Positions 14,222 to 20,953 of a stretch of DNA of 20,953 bases are shown in pieces; positions within the stretch are counted from its first letter, which is position 1; the number at the start of each line of letters is the position of its first letter. Below the pieces are notes generated by a model that had not been told where the DNA came from, searched no databases, and worked only from the letters and a program-made list of their open reading frames with translations. The stretch is from IMG/VR virus record IMGVR_UViG_3300017763_006365, positions 1 through 20,953 of that record. One strand, 5' to 3'. Source of the stretch: a virus. The translations under genes were made by a program, and so were the position numbers.

Positions 14222-15896
14222 ATAATTTGTGATGTGTTTTATCTATTCCGTTGTGGTGATAATTAGGGAATTTTTGAGTGCCGAGAGAGGGCAAAAACGC
14301 TAATTCAAAATATCCTTTATGATTTCCGACTCCTTCTAAAAAATTAGAATTATCTATTGATTCAGAATATGGCAAAACTTTATGAACCTTGGGGTTGTCT
14401 TCTATATAAGGGAAGAAGATGGGTGCTGTAAAAACATAAATATCATGATCTTTATAAAGGTCTTGCAGGCTGTCAATTAAAGAATTAATGGCTAGTAAAT
14501 CTACGGCTGATTGAGGAACAACAATAGCGATGCGCTTGCCTTCGTCCAAAAAATCTCCCAAGTCTTTGTTTTGATTGTCTTTGTCCCAATCAAAGTCATA
14601 TTGTACCGAAGGCATTTCATCTATAATTTTTTCTAGTTTTTTGCCAATAGACTCTGTAGAGTAATTTTCAATAGTCCAGTCTCTGGCTTTTTTGCCAATT
14701 TCAAATCTTTTGTGTGGCTTTAGGTTATAAACTTTTTTGAGTTGTTTAGCTATACTAGATGGGTATGTTGAAGCTTTAATAAACTGAGTACCTGGCTCTC
14801 TGTATTCAGACCAATCAAGGGGGAAACTACCACATTCGGGGCCAGAAGAATCTTCTCCGCAAGAGTAGTTTGTGACTAGAGTTATAAGCTCAGTCATTTT
14901 TGCCTCAAATATGGGTATTTCCATGCCTCCACTGGTAAATGGGTGGCAATAAACATCCATGATATTGTAGATTTCATTCAACTGGGATTCATCTACTCCA
15001 GCCCTAGTATTTGTAGTATTGAAAGTCTTTTCGGAGCCGCAAAATGGGCAAGTTTTTTCTTGTCCGCAGAAAGGCGCTATCGCATAATTATTACAAGAAG
15101 AGCAAAAATAAGTAGTTAAAATATCTTCATTATTTATATTTTTTTCCTTTAAAAGTCTTGGGATGTCCCATCCTTCACCCCAATGAGTATGCAATAATAA
15201 TTTAGCTTTCGGACATTCTTTTTTAAATATTTTAAAACCTTCGAGTAGATTGGGCACACTTTTTCTTAATTGATTTCTAAACACAAACCCAACAATAAAT
15301 TCATCAGAAAGGTTAAATTTGGATCTTAATTTTTGCTTATCATCGTTACTGACTTTATAAAAATCTTCGGTGTTGACGGTGCCATGCAAGGTATTGACAT
15401 GGCTGTGCCCTAATTTTTTCATATCTTTTTCTGCAAAAGATGCCCAAACATAAAAATTTTTAGTCTTAGGGGCGGCATCCAGCGCTTGCTGAAGTATTGG
15501 TTGACTGTCAAGAGTAGTCCAAATCATATTATTGATTTTATCCCACCAGGGCTTTTCCCAATAATTTGCAAAGGCCCAAATATCTTCACATCCTATATAA
15601 ACATCTGGCTTATATTCTTTGATGGCCTCATCAATAGTATAACTACCGTACGAGCCCATTCTAGATTTTTGTTGATCGGAATTCATTTCCCTCAATAAGT
15701 CTGGGTTATTCGGCAAAGAGCCTTGTGCTTCCCAGGGTCTTAATGAAAGAGATGGGTGACCCCATTGCATACCATTTGCAAATTCAACAATTTTATATTT
15801 ATTGGTCTTGTGCAAATAACGCAAAATATTTTTTGCATTTTTACCAAATCCAGTAAAGGCTTTGGCTGAATTAGAGTGAAAAAGAATCTTTTTCAT
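14214..15896 (-). CDS. GT4-type glycosyltransferase with zinc ribbon and extra domain
   Basis: A 560-residue protein. Residues 1-430 form a GT-B glycosyltransferase of family GT4 type: N-terminal strand with the glycine loop AFTGFGKNAKNIL (13-25), DVYIGCEDIWAFANYW (98-113), HGTVNTEDFY (171-180), the second-domain start IVGFVFRNQLRKSVPNLLEGF (201-221), and the EX7E-type signature GGMEIPIFEA (323-332, E326 and E331 region). Inserted at about 262-290 is a four-cysteine zinc ribbon (CSSC 265-268, CPFC 283-286). Residues 454-560 look like the first Rossmann domain of a GT9 fold (RIAIVVPQSAVDLLAINSLI, then NPKVHKVLPY). It would transfer a sugar from an NDP-sugar; the acceptor is unknown. The start shares a base with the upstream stop (TAATG). 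Confidence 0.8.
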   Translation of the reverse strand: MKKILFHSNSAKAFTGFGKNAKNILRYLHKTNKYKIVEFANGMQWGHPSLSLRPWEAQGSLPNNPDLLREMNSDQQKSRMGSYGSYTIDEAIKEYKPDVYIGCEDIWAFANYWEKPWWDKINNMIWTTLDSQPILQQALDAAPKTKNFYVWASFAEKDMKKLGHSHVNTLHGTVNTEDFYKVSNDDKQKLRSKFNLSDEFIVGFVFRNQLRKSVPNLLEGFKIFKKECPKAKLLLHTHWGEGWDIPRLLKEKNINNEDILTTYFCSSCNNYAIAPFCGQEKTCPFCGSEKTFNTTNTRAGVDESQLNEIYNIMDVYCHPFTSGGMEIPIFEAKMTELITLVTNYSCGEDSSGPECGSFPLDWSEYREPGTQFIKASTYPSSIAKQLKKVYNLKPHKRFEIGKKARDWTIENYSTESIGKKLEKIIDEMPSVQYDFDWDKDNQNKDLGDFLDEGKRIAIVVPQSAVDLLAINSLIDSLQDLYKDHDIYVFTAPIFFPYIEDNPKVHKVLPYSESIDNSNFLEGVGNHKGYFELAFLPSLGTQKFPNYHHNGIDKTHHKLYE

Positions 15897-16363
15897 TAAT
15901 AATTAAAGTACTTAAACAAGAAAAGATCAAACAATCCTTTGAGAGTTCTAGCTTCTGCTATCTCTACACCCATTCCAAATTTTAACGTAGAATTTTTAAC
16001 AACACTAAAAGAAAAAGCTTTTTGCCCATTCTTTTTTGTATAAGGTTTAAATGATATTTGAGTTTTATCATCATTATAACTGTGATAAGCCGAAAACTCT
16101 ACATAATTTTCGATTGCGTTTAACATGCCGCCAATTTCATTTTCCCCTAACTTAAAGTAGATGTTCTTTTCTGGGTCTTTGGCGTTGGCGCTAAAAGATC
16201 CCGTTTTCTTTTGAGAATCCCAGCTAGCCTGTTTAATTGACTGTACTAAGAATGAAGGTTTTTGGCTATTACCATCTTTGTCTTTTTCAACAATCTTGAA
16301 AGAAAATGCACATCCAGAATTAAAAGAATTTGGCTTATAAATATCGTGTTGCTTATGACTCAT
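15896..16363 (-). CDS. Possible PC4/Whirly-like ssDNA-binding protein
   Basis: A 155-residue protein. Several curved-strand candidates are visible: CAFSFKIVEKD, PSFLVQSIKQAS, GSFSANAKD, NIYFKLGENEIGGMLNAIE, VEFSAYHSY, TQISFKPYTKK and AFSFSVVKN. A C-terminal amphipathic helix (EIAEARTLKGLFDLFLFKYF) follows. Strands followed by a helix, with many aromatic and lysine residues, are the plan of the PC4/Whirly ssDNA-binding fold; phage T5 is known to carry a PC4-like protein. The identification is based on pattern only. It lies between the pseudokinase and the glycosyltransferase genes, with the Rad52-like gene three genes downstream. A perfect TATAAT sits five bases before the ATG. It could also be an unrelated beta-rich protein. 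Confidence 0.4.
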   Translation of the reverse strand: MSHKQHDIYKPNSFNSGCAFSFKIVEKDKDGNSQKPSFLVQSIKQASWDSQKKTGSFSANAKDPEKNIYFKLGENEIGGMLNAIENYVEFSAYHSYNDDKTQISFKPYTKKNGQKAFSFSVVKNSTLKFGMGVEIAEARTLKGLFDLFLFKYFNY

Positions 16364-16368
16364 GCAGG

Positions 16369-16374
16369 ATTATA
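16369..16374 (-). promoter_or_regulatory. Candidate -10 box before the 155-aa gene
   Basis: TATAAT on the minus strand, five bases before the ATG at 16363, in a 47-base gap. No convincing -35 box is found at 15-19 bases, so the call rests on the -10 box and on its likeness to the promoter at 2742-2769. Confidence 0.35.
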
Positions 16375-16410
16375 ATGCAATAATCATGATATTCTATTAT
16401 TTTATATAAC

Positions 16411-17625
16411 TTAATCTGAGTCTTCGTTATAATCTTCTATCGCTGTATTAGAGTAGTCTTCATCCACCTCTTCTTCATCCACAATGCCTGAGATTTCTTT
16501 TAATTCATCCAAATCATAAGTTTTAATTGTTGGAACAACGGTGTAGAATAATTTATCAAAACTTTCAGTATAATCAGCGAAACGCTTTTCGATAGTCGGT
16601 TTGAGATTATGATACAATTCAATATAATTAATTAGGTCTGATGACCTATAAAAAGCTCCGTAAGCGTTAAAATGAAAGAGTATCCTGTGAAATAAGTCTT
16701 GAAATAGTAAAAATCGATTTGTTTCTTTTTTTTCTTCGTACCGATTTAAAAAATCTTGGAAAGATAAATGCTTGAGTAAGTTAGAAGAGGAATAATACTT
16801 TTCTAAAAATAATGCGATGTCTTTAGATGACTTGAATAGCATTAAGTTGTTGATAACTTTCAACAAACTATAGTAGATGTCCGCTTTGTGGGAATGCTCA
16901 AAATTAATAAACTTTATATATTCTGATTGAAACAAAATATTGCTTTTTTTTAAATTAGAATGACATAAAACGGTTATATCTTCGGAGTAACTTTCTTCTA
17001 AAACACTTTTAAGTCTTGAAAAAATAATTTTGACATCATCCAAATTCAAATCTGTCATTTTTTCGAAAAGAGATTTTTCTTTTTCGTCAGAACTTTCAAA
17101 AAGCTCGATTATCGATTCATTCTGAGAAAATTTATCTTCAAAAGATATTAGCCCCGAAGTGTCGGATTCGTGCACAAAGTCTAAATTGCATGTAAAAGTT
17201 CCCATATTATATACGAGATCGTCTATACCTATAGAATCAAAATCTATACCATTTTCCCAAGATGTGAGAAGAAACTCGATTCCAGCATCTTGATCATTTG
17301 TGTAATTTATAACCTTAGTCGAGACTAAATCACTAACAGAATCTAAAGATTTTTTTTCAGTAGAAAGTTTTTCATTGTCTGGGTCTAAGCTAATTTTTAA
17401 GAGATATTTTTTATCTTCATTTAAAAAAGAATAGCTCTCATAGAAAAAATTTGAGCTAATTAATTCTATGGTTTCTTCTGATTGTTTAAGGTCTGTAAAT
17501 ATATCTTCAAGATATGATCTAATCAACTCTTCCTCAAATTCAGATATTTCATCGTCTCTTTGGTCGGGCCTAGTGTCGACCGTAAACAAATTTCCTATAT
17601 ATGCTTCCTTTTCTTTAGTGGCCAT
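16411..17625 (-). CDS. APH-fold protein lacking both catalytic aspartates (pseudokinase)
   Basis: A 404-residue protein with the layout of aminoglycoside phosphotransferase/choline kinase-type enzymes. SSNFFYESYSF (57-67) takes the place of the nucleotide loop, and YLLKIS (74-79) carries the ATP-binding lysine K77. FLLTSWENGIDF (118-129) is the hinge, and CNLDFVHESD recalls the usual La-x-LH segment. The catalytic loop reads CHSNLKKSNIL (221-231) where active enzymes have H-x-D-x-x-x-x-N, so D is N224. The metal-binding DFG-equivalent reads INFEH (240-244) where active enzymes have I-D-F-E, so D is N241. The AAT codons are clear in the sequence. The protein ends in a very acidic tail (E/D-rich, about 375-404). 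It is first in a transcript that starts after a strong terminator. A binding or regulatory role is more likely than catalysis. Confidence 0.6.
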   Translation of the reverse strand: MATKEKEAYIGNLFTVDTRPDQRDDEISEFEEELIRSYLEDIFTDLKQSEETIELISSNFFYESYSFLNEDKKYLLKISLDPDNEKLSTEKKSLDSVSDLVSTKVINYTNDQDAGIEFLLTSWENGIDFDSIGIDDLVYNMGTFTCNLDFVHESDTSGLISFEDKFSQNESIIELFESSDEKEKSLFEKMTDLNLDDVKIIFSRLKSVLEESYSEDITVLCHSNLKKSNILFQSEYIKFINFEHSHKADIYYSLLKVINNLMLFKSSKDIALFLEKYYSSSNLLKHLSFQDFLNRYEEKKETNRFLLFQDLFHRILFHFNAYGAFYRSSDLINYIELYHNLKPTIEKRFADYTESFDKLFYTVVPTIKTYDLDELKEISGIVDEEEVDEDYSNTAIEDYNEDSD

Positions 17626-17631
17626 AGATAG

Positions 17632-17637
17632 AGTATA
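17632..17637 (-). promoter_or_regulatory. Candidate -10 box before the pseudokinase gene
   Basis: TATACT on the minus strand, six bases before the ATG at 17625 and just after the intrinsic terminator. No clear -35 box is seen. A new transcript must start here if the terminator is efficient. Confidence 0.35.
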
Positions 17638-17643
17638 TTACAC

Positions 17644-17667
17644 AAAAAAGGCGGTATTTCTACCGCC
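17644..17667 (-). terminator. Intrinsic terminator after the 69-aa gene
   Basis: The minus strand gives a perfect 7-bp GC-rich stem GGCGGTA / TACCGCC with a GAAA tetraloop, directly followed by six T residues (17649-17644). It starts eight bases after the stop of the 69-aa gene. This is the clearest transcription signal in the window and separates the DnaE-Clp-69 aa unit from the downstream block. Confidence 0.92.
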
Positions 17668-17675
17668 CTAGTTTA

Positions 17676-17885
17676 TTAGATACTGACTGTACCCATCTTG
17701 AGCCCAGTTAGACTAGTTTTGGCAAACTTCCGCCTAATACCAGCATTTCGGTCGTGAATGACCACATAACTAGGTGTCTCATTAACGAACTGAGCATTAT
17801 AACTAGCTCCGTCCTTTGTCCGAAGGCCAAAGAATCGGCCCCCGCTCTGCTTCATTGTTTTTACGATACGATTTGTTTTTCTCAT
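17676..17885 (-). CDS. Small basic protein, 69 aa, unknown
   Basis: A 69-residue, strongly basic protein beginning MRKTNRIVKTMKQSGGRFFG, followed by strand-like segments ASYNAQFV and SYVVIHDRN and a second basic patch RRKFAKTSL. The texture (short beta strands with Lys/Arg clusters) suggests a small nucleic-acid-binding or SH3-like protein, but I do not recognise the family. It starts at an ATG nine bases after the Clp stop and is followed at once by a strong terminator, so it is the last gene of the DnaE-Clp unit. Its base composition is closer to the replication genes than to the AT-rich accessory genes. No membrane segment. Confidence 0.75.
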   Translation of the reverse strand: MRKTNRIVKTMKQSGGRFFGLRTKDGASYNAQFVNETPSYVVIHDRNAGIRRKFAKTSLTGLKMGTVSI

Positions 17886-17894
17886 AATTAATTA

Positions 17895-19394
17895 TTAAAA
17901 TCCTATTTTACCTGATAATGGAACATTTTTACCGCTTCTAATGTTTTCTTTAGAAGTATTTAATTTATATGCAAATATATCATATATTAATTCAATGTCA
18001 ACAGGAAAAACCTTGTTTTCAAGACTTTTTCCCCATTTTTCTATTATTTTAGCGTAAGTTTTTTGAAACTTGGCGTATTGGGCGGTTTCTTGAAATTTAG
18101 CATCCATTAACTTTGGTTCCATATTTTTAGCTTTTTGCGGGCGAATAAAATTTATTTTTTTGCTCCTAGCCCCAGACTCATCCAAAACATCAAAAGCCTT
18201 GTCTGGAAATTTTTTATTTGTTAAATAAATATCACAAAGATCTATTATTTTAGCAAGCACATCTTCTTTGTACTCAACTTGATGGAATTTTTCATAAGAT
18301 TTTTTCGCGACTTTAATTAATTCAAAAGTTTCTTCTTTGGTCGGCTCTTTAATATCAATCTTTTCAAAACGACGATTTAAGGCAGAATCTTTTTTAAAAA
18401 ATCTTTCGTATTCTTCTTTAGTGGTAGCCCCAACACATGAAATATCGCCCCTAGATAGGGCTGGCTTCATTATGTTCGCAAAGTCTAAGCCCCCGCCGTC
18501 TGAGCCTCCTCCAGCGCCAATTATATTATGGACTTCGTCAATAAAAAGAATGTAATGATTATCTGATGATAGCTGATCTAGAATTTTTTTTAGTTTTTCT
18601 TCCATCTGTCCTCTGTATATAGTACCAGCAAGAACCGAAGCTAAGTCCAGTGATAGTATTTTTTTATGCAAGAGTAAATCTGGGCATTGCCTTTTTAATG
18701 TTTTTTCAGCCATGCCCTCTACAATGGCAGTTTTGCCAACCCCAGCTTCTCCTACTAGAATTACATTGCTTTTATTTTTTTTCAAAAGAACTTCAAAGAT
18801 TCTATCTATTTCTTCATCTCTGCCAAAAATTTCAAAATCTCCTCTTTCACTGATTTTTTCATTTAAGTCTTCGCACCAATCTGAAATGTCAGATGTGGGT
18901 TCGTTGTTCGGCTTTTTATTTGATTGATTTGATGCTACTAACTCTTTTGGTGTCCCATTTTTTATAGTATTTTTTAGATCCTTGTTGATTTTTTCTAAAT
19001 CGACATCAAGAGAAAGCAGAAAATCGCATATCTCTTCTCGAGTACTGAGTATTACTAACAGTATATGATCTATGCCTACAAATTCGTCCTTTAATTTCGA
19101 AGATAACTTAACAGAGTCTTCTAAAATGTTTTGTATTTCTTTGGAATATATTTTATGTTTTCGCTTGGGCTCTTTGTAGCAAGTTAGAGCGTACTCAATA
19201 CTTTTTTTAATCCCTTCTTTAATAATTCCATTAGAACTAAATACGTGATCTATATTATTGTGATTAAAATTTAATATTGAAAGTATAAGATGCAAATCTA
19301 TTACTTTTAAGTGACCAAATGTTTCAGCCACAAACTCAGAATCCTTTAAGGATTTTTTTGCTGAAGGGGTTAAATTAAATTTTGATAAATCCAT
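17895..19394 (-). CDS. Single-ring ClpA/ClpC-like AAA+ ATPase
   Basis: A 499-residue protein. Residues 1-147 form a Clp N-domain with two helical repeats (the second has FVGIDHILLVIL, 105-116). After a polar linker comes one AAA+ module: FGRDEEIDRI (190-199), Walker A GEAGVGKT (215-222), YRGQMEEKLKKIL, Walker B ILFIDEVH (282-289), sensor 1 GATTKEEY (322-329), arginine fingers at R341-R342 (LNRRFE) and sensor-2 region FPDKAFDVLDESGA (396-409). The protein stops soon after, so the second AAA+ domain of ClpA/B/C, including the internal ClpP-binding loop, is absent. The last residues are SGKIGF, and IGF is the tripeptide that ClpX uses to dock on ClpP. The start shares one base with the DnaE stop. 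A role in protein unfolding or remodelling is likely; the target is unknown. Confidence 0.88.
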   Translation of the reverse strand: MDLSKFNLTPSAKKSLKDSEFVAETFGHLKVIDLHLILSILNFNHNNIDHVFSSNGIIKEGIKKSIEYALTCYKEPKRKHKIYSKEIQNILEDSVKLSSKLKDEFVGIDHILLVILSTREEICDFLLSLDVDLEKINKDLKNTIKNGTPKELVASNQSNKKPNNEPTSDISDWCEDLNEKISERGDFEIFGRDEEIDRIFEVLLKKNKSNVILVGEAGVGKTAIVEGMAEKTLKRQCPDLLLHKKILSLDLASVLAGTIYRGQMEEKLKKILDQLSSDNHYILFIDEVHNIIGAGGGSDGGGLDFANIMKPALSRGDISCVGATTKEEYERFFKKDSALNRRFEKIDIKEPTKEETFELIKVAKKSYEKFHQVEYKEDVLAKIIDLCDIYLTNKKFPDKAFDVLDESGARSKKINFIRPQKAKNMEPKLMDAKFQETAQYAKFQKTYAKIIEKWGKSLENKVFPVDIELIYDIFAYKLNTSKENIRSGKNVPLSGKIGF

Positions 19395-20953
19395 TACTTT
19401 ATTTCTGATAGTTTTCTATAAATTTTCTCATCAAGGATTGTAAGCTTTTCTCCAAAGATCACATCGTCACCTTTACTTCCATAAACAAAAACGATCTCCC
19501 CTTCTTTGGGTTTTTTGCCCCCATTGTTTAAGTAGTTATCTAGCGTAGAAGATCTTCTATTATTCATAAGCATAAAATTAACCTTGCCGAAGTCGTCTTG
19601 GACTTCTGCTCTCATGTATTTATTACCACTTCTGCTTGTTCTTGAAATGCAATCTGTGACCACTCCTACAAATTTAACTCTATCATGATCGGCTATAGAT
19701 TTCATTTCTAAGCTATTGTAAAGGTTGCCAGAGTTTTTAAAAACTTTTTTAATTTCTGTAGAGTGACTATATCCTAGATACTTTCTCTCAAAGAACCAGT
19801 TGGCAAACTCAAGGTGATTTTTATTTTTTTCATATATATCCTTGTAGCCCTTATATTTCTTTTTAAATGTTTGGAAGCGTGATGGCTTCATAATTGGCCT
19901 GCCATCATCGGCCACTAAAGAATCCTTTATGATTGCTTGGATAGTATTAAGAACATCATAATTATACTCTTCTCCGATTTGAATAATGTTTCTCTTCTCT
20001 CTGTCAGTAAGTATGTTAAAGGACTGAGCCTCTAAGACTAGGCGACAGCGATTAGGTAACGATGAATTTGTTTCGCAAAAAGAGTCCATTGTCCCGCCTT
20101 GAATCAGCCCAGAAAGTACGCCAATATTAATGCCTGACTGCTTGGCATTGGTAAATATATCATACTTATTTTGATTAGTCTCTTGAGCTTTTCTAAAATC
20201 AACTAAGTTCTCTAGAGTCTTCTCAGATACCCCTTTAACGCTGTTAACTCCGTATCTAATGTTGCGACCCTCAATGCCAAAGTTAATATCTGACTTGGAC
20301 AAATCTGGTGGCAGAAGCTTTATATCAAACTGGCACAACTCTTGACTGATAAGAGCAATCTCTGCATGAGAGTCTGGCTCATGCTTAGTCATTTTAAGCA
20401 AAGATAGAAAGAACTCTTGTGGATGCTTAAACTTTAGGTAAGTTGTAATTGCCGCGAGAATAGCATAACTAATTGAGTGCGACTTATTAAAAGAGTAATT
20501 CGCTGAATCTTCTGCGACCTTCCATAAAACTTCGCCGACTTCTTTATCTAAATTTTTCTCTTCGACTTTTTGCTCAATCTTAGCTTTCCAAGCTGGCATT
20601 TGATCTACCTTCTTTTTACCCACAATTCTGCGGAGCTGTTCTGACTCATCAAGAGTAAATCCGACCTTAACGGCCATCTTCATTAACTGCTCTTGATATA
20701 GGGGGATACCGCCAGTATAAGAGAGGATATCGTCAAAGAATTCATTAACTGACTGGAATCTAGAGGTACTTGCATAGTCAGCATATACATCCAGATAGTC
20801 AAGTGCACCAGGGCGAGCAATCGCAACCACAGCAGACAACTCCTCCAGGTTTTTAGGAGCGATTTTTTTACAGACCTTAAAGTTTGTATCCGCTTCAATC
20901 TGGAACAAACCCTTTGGTGCCTCAATGAATTTGAAGTTTTCATATATTTCTGG
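19394..20953 (-). CDS. dnaE: DNA polymerase III alpha subunit (DnaE), C-terminal part
   Basis: The frame is open to the right edge, so the N-terminal PHP and palm regions lie outside; 519 residues are visible (a TTG at 20908 is internal). Family-C polymerase signatures follow in order: KGLFQIEAD, AIARPGALD, LYQEQLMKMA, LRRIVGKKK and the fingers motif YSFNKSHSISYAILAA with TYLKFKHPQEFF. Next come the helix-hairpin-helix region LLPPDLSKSDINFGIE to YGVNSVKGVSEKTLE, and a C-terminal OB fold (VKFVGVVTDCISRTSRSGNKYM, about 40 residues of strands with QDDFGKVNFMLM). This is the replicative polymerase, which would work with the host sliding clamp or its own. No proofreading domain is visible in this part. 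Translation of the Clp gene is coupled to it by a TAATG stop/start. Confidence 0.95.
   Translation of the reverse strand, partial: PEIYENFKFIEAPKGLFQIEADTNFKVCKKIAPKNLEELSAVVAIARPGALDYLDVYADYASTSRFQSVNEFFDDILSYTGGIPLYQEQLMKMAVKVGFTLDESEQLRRIVGKKKVDQMPAWKAKIEQKVEEKNLDKEVGEVLWKVAEDSANYSFNKSHSISYAILAAITTYLKFKHPQEFFLSLLKMTKHEPDSHAEIALISQELCQFDIKLLPPDLSKSDINFGIEGRNIRYGVNSVKGVSEKTLENLVDFRKAQETNQNKYDIFTNAKQSGINIGVLSGLIQGGTMDSFCETNSSLPNRCRLVLEAQSFNILTDREKRNIIQIGEEYNYDVLNTIQAIIKDSLVADDGRPIMKPSRFQTFKKKYKGYKDIYEKNKNHLEFANWFFERKYLGYSHSTEIKKVFKNSGNLYNSLEMKSIADHDRVKFVGVVTDCISRTSRSGNKYMRAEVQDDFGKVNFMLMNNRRSSTLDNYLNNGGKKPKEGEIVFVYGSKGDDVIFGEKLTILDEKIYRKLSEIK

Noticed and set aside
20683-20943. Open frame overlapping dnaE on the same strand
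   Set aside because: It is a shadow frame of a gene with clear polymerase motifs and has no recognisable content.
1-20953. tRNA genes, CRISPR arrays, insertion sequences, attachment sites
   Set aside because: No gap is long enough for a tRNA or array, and no transposase, integrase or terminal repeats were seen.

Overview
The window looks like a dense, AT-rich piece of a double-stranded DNA tailed phage (Caudoviricetes). The order L-K-I-J of a lambda-type tail tip points to a siphovirus infecting a Gram-negative host. Genes overlap or almost touch, there is no non-coding stretch above about 50 bases, and no bacterial housekeeping gene, integrase, tRNA or CRISPR is seen. Its own DnaE-type polymerase, a Clp ATPase, glycosyltransferases and a recombinase suggest a fairly large genome. 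The exact host and phage cannot be named from sequence alone.

Layout. (1) 1-1008, plus strand: the C-terminal part of an outer-membrane beta-barrel protein, entering from the left edge, unusual for a phage. (2) 1005-2736, minus strand: four small genes of mostly unknown role, ending tail-to-tail with the barrel gene. Good sigma70-type promoters sit directly before the first and last of them. (3) 2777-11962, plus strand: the tail-tip block. It holds an L-like Fe-S tail protein, a K-like JAMM protease without NlpC/P60, an I-like assembly protein, a giant 2091-residue J-like receptor-binding tip protein with duplicated modules, and a beta-rich follower gene. (4) 11957-20953, minus strand: replication, recombination and modification genes. 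In transcription order these are DnaE (cut by the right edge), a single-ring ClpA/C-like ATPase, a 69-residue basic protein with a strong intrinsic terminator, an APH-fold pseudokinase, a possible PC4/Whirly-like ssDNA-binding protein, a GT4 glycosyltransferase fused to half of a GT9-like fold, a protein that looks like the other GT9 half plus an unknown domain, a Rad52-like annealing protein, and a GNAT acetyltransferase.

How they may work together. The plus-strand block builds the tail tip and receptor-binding apparatus. DnaE, the Rad52-like protein and the possible ssDNA-binding protein form a replication/recombination set. The glycosyltransferase pair, pseudokinase and GNAT sit between them in tightly coupled order and may form an accessory modification module; its target (phage DNA, virion or host surface) is not shown by the sequence.

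Most worth a second look: a roughly 140-residue insertion in the conserved J core whose domain recurs near the C-terminus inside a B-A-B repeat; the kinase fold with both catalytic aspartates changed to asparagine; the GT9-like fold split over two overlapping genes; the one-ring Clp protein ending in an IGF tripeptide; and promoters so close to start codons that leaderless mRNAs are predicted.
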